NCBI GenBank assembly: GCA_004802645.1
Contig: SRKS01000004.1
Span: 2,046,001 to 2,110,000, forward strand
DNA: 64,000 nt
Reading direction: 5' to 3'
DNA from: Amesomyces nigricolor
Taxonomy: Eukaryota > Ascomycota > Sordariomycetes > Sordariales > Chaetomiaceae
Shown: positions 45,301 to 54,822 of the stretch, piece by piece
Layout of the letters: each line of letters opens with the position of its first letter
How positions within the stretch are numbered: the stretch's first letter is position 1
Position numbers and translations under genes: made by a program
Notes under the pieces: model-generated
The model's database searches: none
Seen by the model: only the letters and a program-made list of their open reading frames with translations
Told to the model about the DNA's origin: nothing

Positions 45301-47239
45301 CTAAACAACTTCACTCTGCCTCCTCAAACATACTTCCAGCCCCCTACTCTTTAACTCGCGCCCTAAGACCTCCTGCATGACCGCCACACGCCTCTTACAC
45401 CACCAGTACGTCTCCCCCGGCAACAGCACCCCCGTTAACCGATAAATATGGTACAGCACCACCAACATTCTCGAGTCCCCGCTCGATATCAACCCCAGCA
45501 GCGGCCCAAAACACATCATCGGAAACGTCGCCACGAACCGCGCCCTATCACTCGGCCTCGACACAGGTAGCCGGCGCCCGTCCCTTGCCCCCGCACCAGA
45601 AGCCGGACACCCACCACTGTCCCCGTCGTCCATAACGTACGCCATTGCAACAGCCACCCTCGACACCAACCTCTTGTACGCAGCCCGCGTAAGCGCCTCG
45701 TCCTGCGCCCCAGCACTCCTCACATACGCCTCCCCCTCCTTGTAGCTCTGCCATAGCGTCATAATCTTGTACGGCGGTGTCTCGCCCGCCACCCCAGGGA
45801 AGTCTGGCAACAACCCTTCCAAATACGCCGAGCCAGCACTAGAACCCCCCCCCCTCCCAGACGACGAGCTCGATGACGACGGTGACCTCCCCGCCTGCGC
45901 ATTCCCCAATCCCCCTCCCACCACCCCCCCGGCAACGAACTACCATCCCCCCAATACCTCCTATTCTCATACAACTCCATAAACCCTTCCAAATACCTCC
46001 TCCAGTTCAGCCCCCTCGCATCCACCACCTCCTCCAGCACCATGCACGGCTGCAGCAGCCCGACCCCCTGGAACACACTCTCATATGTTTGAAAGAGCGG
46101 CCAGGCCGTGAAAAAGATCTGTCGGACGCCGGCTGAGAGCCAGTAGAGCTTGTCGCTTGCAAGATCCAGCACCCCGCCCCTCCCCCCGCCCCCAAGGCCC
46201 TCCCCAGATGGGGGTGGTGGATGTGGTGATGATGGCTGAGAGGGAGAGGGAGACTGGCTGCCACCCTCGATAAAAGTTAAATCAGACCACATCAGAAACT
46301 GGACCAGGTTTGCCGTGCCGAGGAGTGCGTCACAGTTGGCAGAGGTGAGCGGGGCAGAGAGGGCGGCGCGGTAGTCGTGCAGGGCTTTGTCGAGGAGGAC
46401 GGATTTGGCGCGGTGGTATTGGGGTTGCGAGGGGTGGAGGTGGGAGAGGTGGGCGGCGGCGAAGGAGAGGGTTGCGTTTATGAGGTAGGTTTGGTGTCCG
46501 GACTTGTTTGGGGGGTCAGTCTATGTGATGTGATGTGGGTGCACTGTCTCGAAAGGGGTGGGGAGGTGGGATCGAAGGGGGGTAGTACCTGGAACGCAAG
46601 CTGCAGCATCCTGGGCCACACAGGCCCGAACGGCAGCGTGGGGATGCTGTGCCGCTCGAAGTGGTGCAGGAGTTCCATGTGCAGCAGGTTGATGGGACCC
46701 GATTCGGGCTCGGATAGGGGGCTCCAGTCCAGCTCGCGCGGAGGAGACGTCAGTGGCGGTGAGGACAGCCCGCTGCTACCCCGGCTGGACGGTGGTGGGC
46801 TGCGGCGGATGCATGTCTCCTTGCGTTTGACGCAGTTCTTGCACGGGTCACCCTCGTCACACTGTGGGAGACGTTGTCTGACGGTTAGTCTTGGTACTTG
46901 CTCCGTTTCGGGAGTAAATGGTGGCCGTGATGTTGGGGAAAAGAGCGATATCTGGTAGGAAAAGGGGGGACGGAACGGACCTTGACTTTGCGTCGTTTAC
47001 ACCTGATACATCCCAGTCTCGATTTCTGATACCCGCAAGGTTAGCTCCAACTATTGTTACCCATCACAGAGCTAACTTGACACCACAGCGATCCTTAACA
47101 GTTACCACAGGGATGAACATACCCGATGGGGTCTCTTCTTCCGTAGCTCCTCCGGTCCAACGACCTTGAGAACGGGTCCACCACACCCGGTGTTAGACAG
47201 AAGAAACGTATTTGCAAACGTAGCAACCAGTGAGCCCAT
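45301..47239 (-). CDS. Zn2Cys6 transcription factor with a frame break, about 510 aa
   Basis: Exons: 47239-47123, 47025-46981, 46861-46589 and 46502 to the end, with introns of 97, 119 and 86 bp. The protein begins MGSLVATFANTFLLS, followed by ELRKKRPHRKSRLGC and a zinc cluster split by intron 2, using C45, C48, C55, C61, C64 and C71 (spacing 2-6-5-2-6). Helical regions typical of the short fungal C6 class follow: MELLHHFERHSIPTLPFG, TYLINATLSFAAAHLSHLHP and GVRQIFFTAWPLFQTYESVFQG. After RRYWGDGSSLPGG the frame fails at a 7-C run (45924-45930 on the + strand). The other frame continues with clear coding sequence (LEGLLPDFPGVAGETPPYKIM, YHIYRLTGVLLPGETYWWCKRR) to the stop at 45301. One missing base would explain it: a sequence error, or a real allele truncated near 45759. 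The donor GTCCGT of intron 2 is atypical. It lies downstream of the MFS gene on the same strand. Confidence 0.82.
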
Positions 47240-48087
47240 TCTGACTGCTCAGGGATGTGTGTTTTGGAGGATTCAGGGGTAGTATGTACAAGCGAAAAGG
47301 GGGTCGGTTGGTTGGTTGACGTCGAGAAACAACACCACCCAAGAAGCCGAGAGATATTTCCAAGTCAGGAAAGCGACCAACAAACAGACAGACACCGGTG
47401 ACACCGGAAGTCAACCAAACAAAAGCGAACCCTTTCTCTTAAAGAACCTCGTTCCCCGGATAAACATTAAAAACCCAGTCCCGACGACACGAGGCGGCTC
47501 ACAAATTTTATTTCCCACTCGCTCCTCGCTGACTATCCCTCCCCCGACTTTCCCAAGCGCGAGAGACCGACAACTTTGCCTCTTGCACCACTAAGAAAGG
47601 CGGAGGTATAAAGTACGTCTCAAGGCAGCACTGCTTGGCAGCTAGGCGCGCACGTCAAGGGGACGCCGACGTGCTGTGCAAGACGAAACGGACGTTTGGG
47701 AGGGAAAGAGGTCGTCGCGGGCACCTCGCATTCCGAAAGGGGAATGCGAAATCGTGCGGAGCCGGCTTGGCGATGCATGAGCGGGAGCTGCCGGGCGGGG
47801 GATTGGCGTCGGATTATTCAGCGACTTGCGTTTCAGGGGAGCCGGTGACGAGGAACAGTGAGGACTTCCGAGGAGGTGTTGAGTGGAAAGCTTTGTGCTC
47901 CGTGAGCTCAGCCCGTCTATTATATTAAAGCTCCTTTCCTCCTCTACAACCAAAGAGCTGGGTATATCCAAACGTCTATCTTCTTTCTATTCCCATCCGA
48001 CCAATCCGTGGTATCTTAAGATGCATCTAGACATCAACAAAAACTAAAAAAAGTATAGGAAATCACCACAGAACCCCCCCCTCCCCC
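47240..48087. other. spacer between the Zn2Cys6 factor and the MFS transporter
   Basis: It contains the transcription factor promoter and the transporter 3' region. No further gene is supported. Confidence 0.5.
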
Positions 48088-49980
48088 TCACGTCGACTTC
48101 CGCTTCTCCTTCATCTCATCCCCCTCCCCAACAATCGTCCCCTCATCCTCAGAAAGCACGGCCCTGCTCTCGCTCACCGGCAGCCCCTCCGGCCGCTCCA
48201 GCTGCTCCGACGGCCCGGGGGCAACCTGCTGCTGCTGCTGCTGCTGGGCCGCGGCGGCGGCATGCATCCTCTCAAAGACAGCCGCCGCCTCCGCAGCATA
48301 CTTGCACTTCATCCTGATCTGCGCACCATACTTGTAGAACAGGAACGGGAACGGTGTGCAGGCAAGCGCCAAAAACGCCGGGATGGTGCTAGCCCAGTGA
48401 ATACCGAGGTCGTTGTACATGTAGGTCGTGAAGAGCGGGAACGCCGCGCCAAACAGCGAGCGCAGGACCGAGTTGGCCGCCAACACCGACGCCGCAAACA
48501 CAGTGTAGCTGTCGATCATGTAGGTCAGCAGCGAGAGGAAGACGCCGACCAAGCCGCAGGCGAAGAAAGCCGAGGCGATGATGGGCACGATCCAGTGGAT
48601 CTCGGGGCCGTTGGTCCAGGCGAACCAGAAGAGGCCGATGGGGAGCAGGACAGAGCCGATGATGGCGGGGGGGAGGCGGGCCTCGGGGGGCGCCATGCCG
48701 CCGTGGGCGGCGGCGACGCGCATGTAGCGGCGGTTGTCGTACAAGGAGTAGGACACGGCGAAGAGCATGCCGACAGCGACGCCGACGAAGGCCAGGCCGC
48801 CGATGCCCGCGCTCCAGCCGCGGTTGAGCTGGAAGACGATGGGGAAGGCGGCGAAGAGGAGGTAGAGTGTCCCGTACACGATGGCGAGGTAGATGGCGGT
48901 GAGGAAGACGATGGGCTCGGTGAAGAGGAGGATCCAGGGGCGGAAGAGAGTTGCCTTGACCTGCTCGGCGCGAGTGGCGGTGATGTGCTGGTCCATCTTG
49001 GAGATGTAGACCTTGCCCGTCAGCTTGGAGAGCTTGGTGGCGCGACGGCGGAGGAGCACAGGGGCATAGGTCTCCGGGACATAGATTGAGCAGGCGATCC
49101 AGATGACGCCCGTGAAGATGGCCATGAGGCCTTCGACCCAGCGCCAACCCTCAGCTTCGCCCTGTTTCGTGTTAGTTTCAAAGATAGAGCAGCAATATCT
49201 TTGTGGTAGGGCTTACGAGGAAACCGCCGACGATGGGGCCAATGGTGGGACCAAGGAAGGGAGCCATGGCGAAAATGCTGGACGCCATGCCACGCTCTGT
49301 GGCACTAAACATATCCGCGATGACACCGCCCGAGTTTGTCAGGGGTGAGGCGCCAAAGGCACCGGCGAAGAAGCGGAGGATGATCAGGGTGTGCATGTTC
49401 TGAGCACCGGCAGCGCCGGCGCTGAAGGCCGCCAGACCGAAGTAGGTGAGGAAGAAGACGATCTGTCTCCCATAGAATTCTGTCTCAGGATCATGTCAGC
49501 ATCCTAATCCCCTTTCCTCCACGAGCCCCTTTTGTCTTTTCAGATGGACATACCACTAAGAGGCGCCCACAGCAACGGCCCGACGGCGAAGCCGAGAACG
49601 AAGAGGGAGACGCCCATGATAGCCACGATCGTCGACACGTGAAAGTAACGGATGATCTCGGAGACGCCTCCGGAGTAGGCCGTGCTCACGAAGGCGACAG
49701 CCAGGGTGGCAAGGGCCTGGAGCAGCGTAATGGTCCATTTCTTGGAGGTTGGGTACTGGAGCGGGTTGCTGGCGTCTTGGGGGAGGAAGTCGACGATGTA
49801 GGGCGACTCGGGGGTGCCCTCGCCGGCGTAGTTGTGGTTCAGGACGGCATCGCTGACGCCGGACGGGTGGAGGACTAAGAACCAGTGTGGCACATCGTTG
49901 CGGCCTTGCTGGCACTCGACGTCTGTCTTGGTCTCGAGGACGTCCTTGAAGGAGGAGGCGGAGGACTGGGGGTTGGCCAT
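48088..49980 (-). CDS. MFS transporter, DHA1 drug:H+ antiporter type, 587 aa
   Basis: Proton-coupled exporter of the plasma membrane. Three exons: 49980-49554, 49479-49217 and 49161-48088, with introns of 74 and 55 bp. A hydrophilic N-terminus of about 80 residues is followed by about 12 membrane helices in two sets. The DHA1 signatures are visible: EFYGRQIVFFLTYFG (loop 2-3 motif A position), FFAGAFGASPLTNSGGVIADMF, and MAPFLGPTIGPIVGGFL, the motif C region of helix 5 typical of antiporters. A central loop carries TETYAPVLLRRRATKL-like sequence and basic residues. A C-terminal tail contains seven Gln (CAG repeat at 48226-48246) and acidic residues. It resembles fungal fluconazole or polyamine-resistance transporters. 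The substrate cannot be inferred. The neighbouring Zn2Cys6 gene may or may not regulate it. Confidence 0.93.
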
Positions 49981-52550
49981 GGTGAAGGAGCTGTTGTTCG
50001 TTTCGATGGGTACCGTGTTACCCTATTCAGACATGAGATCTACCATACACAACAACGGACAAGATGGCTGAAAGTTAGGCGAGGATCTGAGATCTCCAAC
50101 CGGTACTGGGAAGCTCGAAACGAAACGACAGCCACCGGAACGGGGTTTGCCATTCTTTTATACGGCCAAGTCAGGACCAACTCAACCGCGGGCAAAGCCG
50201 AATGAAAATCCATCACAAAAATGAAATGCAGCCAGACTCGAATCCCGTTTCCGGGCTTGATGGACGAGGGCGACTCCACCGGGCCAGCATAGTCGAGTAA
50301 TCACAAAAGGCCCATCTCAACCGGATCAGAGCCGGGAATGCCAAGATCTCGGGGTTGCCAGCCCGGCCTATACCACAACCCCTGCACCACAGAGCCGGGT
50401 CCTTGATGAGGCCTTCATGCTGGCTTCGGTACTCGGTTGGGCAGCAGAGTCATCACGAGGGCGCCTGGGATGGCATCATTGGCGAAGCGGCCGGGCAGAA
50501 TCGACAGGAGATGGCCCGAGAAAGCGCTGCCCCTCCGTTATCTCCGTTGCTGAACCCTCGTCAGCTCGGGATGGGGCTGTCTCATCCCTGCCCGTCGTGG
50601 TGGTCGCCTGCCGTTCTTGGCAGTCTTCTCGTGTGAGAATTTGACAGATTCACCTGGCAGAGATCCAGGGCACAAAGATCGGATGGCGTGGAAGCGTGGA
50701 CATCCCTGCCGGGTTCGAGAGAATTCGGACGGTGGAACTCTTGTTGCTGGGTCGAGCAAGGCGACAAGCTTTTTTTTTTTTTTCGTGCGTCGATGATGGC
50801 GTCAGCCGAGGTCCGGCAGATGCCATGATCAGCACCAGCACATACTCTGGCATCCGTCTGGCTCATTGCCGTGCTGATTCGTAAGCTCGTAGAAGAGTCG
50901 ACATGGTGAACTTTTCACAAGGCATTGTGGCTCAGACGTGGCAAGCTCACAACGACCGAGGTGAACAGACAGAAAAATAGGGGGAAAACAAAGCGGAAGA
51001 GCCGCTTTCATCATCCTTGTGGGACACGGCATTTGCTGTCTCCGCTGTGCCGGCGCTTTAGCGAAATTGGACAACCGGAGGAGCCGAGCCAAGACGGCGG
51101 AGTTCACAAAACCATCCCGAACACCGCCGTCTCCCAACAAAAGTGCCCTTTTGAGCATGAAACGTCTCCATCGTCGTAAGAGCTGGTCCAGGGCTGACTG
51201 GTGAGGAGTGATGACGCCAAAGGACTCGCGAATCCCGCGATGATGGTGATGGTCCGGGTCAGCCGGCCTATGTGCACCCAGATTGCGGGGGAAGGGGGTT
51301 GTAGCAGGAGATCTCCGGAGATCCCTGGGGAGGAAGAGGGAGACTGAGTTGGTGGCTCCCAGGTCGAGATGCCACCTGTATCTCTGTGAATGTTTAGCCA
51401 TAGTATATGGCCATTATTGGCCCAACCCACTTTCGGAAATGAGTTTGTGAAAAGCCGTGAGTCCTCTCTGACCCTCGACTGGTGGGGATAGGTGGTTGAC
51501 CTGAGAAGCTTGAGCGATTCGCAAGTGAACACCCTCCCCTCGTCTGTCCGGTCGCCTTATATGCGAGTGGCGTTTACTTGTGTGTCAGCGCGTCGGCCCT
51601 GCGAGCTTCGGGCCGTAGGACCCCGCTAGCGGAGCCAAACGAAGGCAGGCAGAGCAGCTGGGAAAAGGAATTTTGCATTATGACAGAAACTGTTCGTCGT
51701 GCTCAATATGTAACCTGTGAAATAGCACCCAGACTGTCAGCACATGTTAACACCCCGACGACTGGTTTGAACCGGGGAGGGAAGAAGCCATAGACGGTTG
51801 GTTTGGTTCTCTACCATGAACCGCACCATCTGCTGAGCAAATGAGGCGGCTAAAAATGCCAAGAGATATGGTTTCAGCAGTATCAACGTTAAATATCTCA
51901 AACATAGAAATCATGAGGTTGGTGCGATAATGTCGAGCTGTCGTTGCGTTTTGTTCCAAATTTATCTGGCGATTCGATCTGTGAGAAAGGCAGTAGGCGC
52001 GGCCAGGGACCTCTTGGCATGGGTCTCCACCAGCTAAGCTCAGCCCTAGTGGGGCAGAATGGGAGATAGTGGGGTTGGGTCAGACGCCAAGCGATGAAGG
52101 GTCGTGTCCAAGATGCACCTCTCTTCAACACCACCCGCCATCATCGCGAGATGTTGTGAGGACAGGACGATTTCCAGGTTCTCTGGTAGGTGCGGAAATT
52201 GGTACTCAAACATTACCTAGCCACGCCACTTTGATGGCATGATGCAGAAGCCGTGCAATGAAGGCACTTCCCTCGCAACTGCCCTCCTTCCTTCGCTTCC
52301 TTCCTTCGCTTCCTTCCTTTCCTTCCCTTGGTGTGCTCCTTCCCGCAATGCTGTATTACCACATGCTCTGGGTGGCAGTAGCTGCTGTCTCTTTTTTGGC
52401 TGGAGAGCACACTTTAAATGCTGCAGGTCTTTGTTTCTCCAACACAACATGCCATGCTTTTCTTTTTACCTCCCTTACTGAGATTCGTTCAGTTCCTCCA
52501 ATTCCCTCACTTCAGCCCGTCCAGACACACACAACACCTGCACCAAAGCC
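49981..52550. other. 2.6 kb gene-free spacer
   Basis: It holds the 5' sides of two divergently oriented genes (the MFS transporter and the orphan at 52551). Fourteen T residues lie at 50770-50783 and a TTCC-type repeat at 52284-52332. The ORFs are short and overlapping, and none is convincing. Confidence 0.5.
52284..52332. repeat. TTCC/TTCG pyrimidine tetranucleotide repeat
   Basis: Tandem CTTCCTTCG-like units on the + strand grading to TTCC, about 220 bp upstream of the start codon at 52551. It is a simple repeat that may also form part of a CT-rich promoter. Confidence 0.7.
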
Positions 52551-53741
52551 ATGATCTCGCTCAGAGGCAGGCTTCTAATGGGTCGCCGACCTCTTTCTCA
52601 ACTCTTGAATCCCCCCTTCTCACAGCCGGCCTTCCGCCGCCACATCGTGCGTGCCAGGACTCCCCCGCCATGCCAGATGGCTACCCCATGGCGTCCCGGT
52701 CTACCATCATCCTCTCGAAGACGCGCACCACGAGCACCACACAAACCCCCAAATCCCCGCCTCGCTTATTTGAACAAGCTCGTCGGACGCGTGATGCCGG
52801 ATCTTGTCAGGAAGTGCCCGCGATACAAGGGCAAACATAAGTGGATGGGGCCCGTGGCCTTCATGAAATACAATCGCAGAGTCAAACACACCTGGGCCCG
52901 CAGGACCAACCGACAGCGGAGGCGGCAGAGGCGGAACACCGAAAAGCTCGTGGAGAAGCCCTTCCTCATATCTCGTCTACTCTTCGATCTTGATGCCGTC
53001 GACTGTCCTGGTGTCCGGCCCTATTCTGCTCAAGACGAACTCGATCAGACAGAGCGTTGGCGTGCCACTCCCGAGTTGACCGCCCTGTACCGACGCATGG
53101 TGCGCGTCAAGAGCGAGGTTGACGTGTCAAAGACAAGATGGGAGGCTGGCCTGACGCAGTATGACTCTCGCCGCATCACGGAACGGGACATACTTGCCCT
53201 CGCCTTCCTCGGCGCCCCTCACGACAAGGAGGTGGCCGAAGACGCCCGACTTTCTTCACAAGAGCCTCCGCTTGGTTATGTAACCAGAGGTGCCCTTGGC
53301 TCGATCGGCATCACAACGCGGATTGCCGATGACGCCTGTCACACATCACATATGCTTCTTCATCGTTTGAGGCACCAACCCGCGCCTACCCCGATTCAGA
53401 CCCAACGTTGCCCAGAGTTTCTTAAGACATTGGCCAAGGGCCATGGTCTCAGCCATGTCCAGCGATTGGTCACGCCGTTGCTTCAAACTAGTTGGGGTCG
53501 GGACATTTTGCCCCTCTGCCGGCACGAAATTATGGCGGCTTGTGCCAGAACGAAGATTTTGGATCGTGAAGATCACGCCCGGAGGGTTTGCGAGTTCCTC
53601 AAGCACTTATCGGTTAGCTTGGCAGTTGACGGCCGCGAATTCGATCTCTCAACCCTTGGAGCAATTCAAAAGCTTGAAGCCTCGAGACTTGTCTTCCTGG
53701 CCACCACCTCCCAGCCATCTAATGGCGTCATCCTTGGTTGA
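52551..53741 (+). CDS. orphan basic protein, possibly mitochondrial, 396 aa
   Basis: A single uninterrupted frame beginning with an ATG (context AGCCATGA). The first 60 residues are rich in Arg, Ser and Pro with almost no acidic residues (MISLRGRLLMGRRPLSQLL, RRHIVRARTPPP), which would fit a mitochondrial presequence. Residues about 70-140 are very basic (RRTNRQRRRQRRNTEK) and could bind nucleic acid. The rest is a mixed helical domain with ERWRATPELTALYRRMVRVKSEV, RITERDILALAFLGAP, HVQRLVTPLLQTSWGRDILPLCRHEI and a C-terminal helix before FLATTSQPSNGV. I recognise no family. The long frame, even composition and absence of low complexity support a real gene. Function is unknown. Confidence 0.7.
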   Translation: MISLRGRLLMGRRPLSQLLNPPFSQPAFRRHIVRARTPPPCQMATPWRPGLPSSSRRRAPRAPHKPPNPRLAYLNKLVGRVMPDLVRKCPRYKGKHKWMGPVAFMKYNRRVKHTWARRTNRQRRRQRRNTEKLVEKPFLISRLLFDLDAVDCPGVRPYSAQDELDQTERWRATPELTALYRRMVRVKSEVDVSKTRWEAGLTQYDSRRITERDILALAFLGAPHDKEVAEDARLSSQEPPLGYVTRGALGSIGITTRIADDACHTSHMLLHRLRHQPAPTPIQTQRCPEFLKTLAKGHGLSHVQRLVTPLLQTSWGRDILPLCRHEIMAACARTKILDREDHARRVCEFLKHLSVSLAVDGREFDLSTLGAIQKLEASRLVFLATTSQPSNGVILG

Positions 53742-54822
53742 CGCGGCAGACGCGAAGGTTTGATGAGAGGATGTGCGGGGAAGTCAATCAAGCATCGTCA
53801 TTGCTGCTCAGGGGTTGAATCATGGCGATGTATGTACACACATGTTTGTCATTTGTACTGGCTGTAATCTGCACTTTCGTCTTGTCAGTTTTGATAGCCA
53901 ACCACCACAACTATCCGGTAGCCAACCACGTTCCAACCCAAAGAAGAAAACCCAACGCACCACGATCCCGTGCTTGGCATCCCAACCCAACGGTTCAGCA
54001 ACCTGACAACTGCCGACGGGTTGCCTCCCACCTGTCCCTCAGCCCTGTGGCCTCCAGGGGTCGGCCATGCCCTCGGAGGATCTGCGCCTAGAGCTGAGAT
54101 CCTTCTCGTCCACCCATTGGACCATGTCCGGCGCATGGGGGCACAGCATGCACGGCGCCTCCTGGTTCGCCCAGCCATTTCCTGTCTTATTAACATAGGC
54201 CCGCGATTCTCGGAAACATCGACAAAGTACGAGCAGTACGGGTTTCTGGTGCCACCTCGCTCGCTTACTGCGACTGTTGTGCGAAGGAAGCTGTTGTTCC
54301 CCGACTGTCAACTTCCAGTCTTCATTCCGGCCTCCCACCTGGCCGTTGGTATTGTTGTCGCGGTTGCGTCAGTCCTGCGTCTGAGTTGATGCTTTAAATC
54401 CTTCAGGAGGAACTCAGTCGCCGCCACAGGGATCCTGCCACGGGTCTCGACCGGCAAGCTGCTGCGCGGGTATTGTGTAAGCAGATCACCGTCTGCATGG
54501 TGGCGTCGTTGGCGTTGGCTGAGCCACTCCCGACTCGCTGCCGCGACCTGCGCCGTCCGAAGTAGCTACTGCAGCATGTCGGCGACCAGTCGTAGACGAG
54601 ATATGTGTAACTTCAATGACTGGGCTGCAGAGACGCAGCCCCCCTCTCCTCTCGATGTGCGTGGGCAGGTTTTCCCTTGATGGAACGGTTGCGCCCCATT
54701 GCCGTGCCACCACCTCCTTCGTGTTTTCTCCCCCGTCATTTCCGCCACCTACGATCTTCAATCTTCACAACTTCCTGGAAGTGCGGTCGCTCCCCCGCTC
54801 GACAAAGCATGGCTTGCTCCGG
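53742..54822. other. 1.1 kb spacer upstream of the Kelch gene
   Basis: It contains the 3' region of the orphan gene and the promoter of the Kelch gene. An open frame runs into the Kelch frame from 54616, so a longer N-terminus is possible, but those upstream residues look random. Confidence 0.5.

Noticed and set aside
45301..49980. A secondary-metabolite or resistance gene cluster
   Set aside because: No polyketide synthase, NRPS, terpene synthase or tailoring enzyme is present anywhere in the window; the transporter and regulator alone do not make a cluster.
50770..50783. Run of 14 T as a pol III terminator
   Set aside because: No A-box/B-box pair or structured RNA upstream could be found; a homopolymer by itself is weak evidence.
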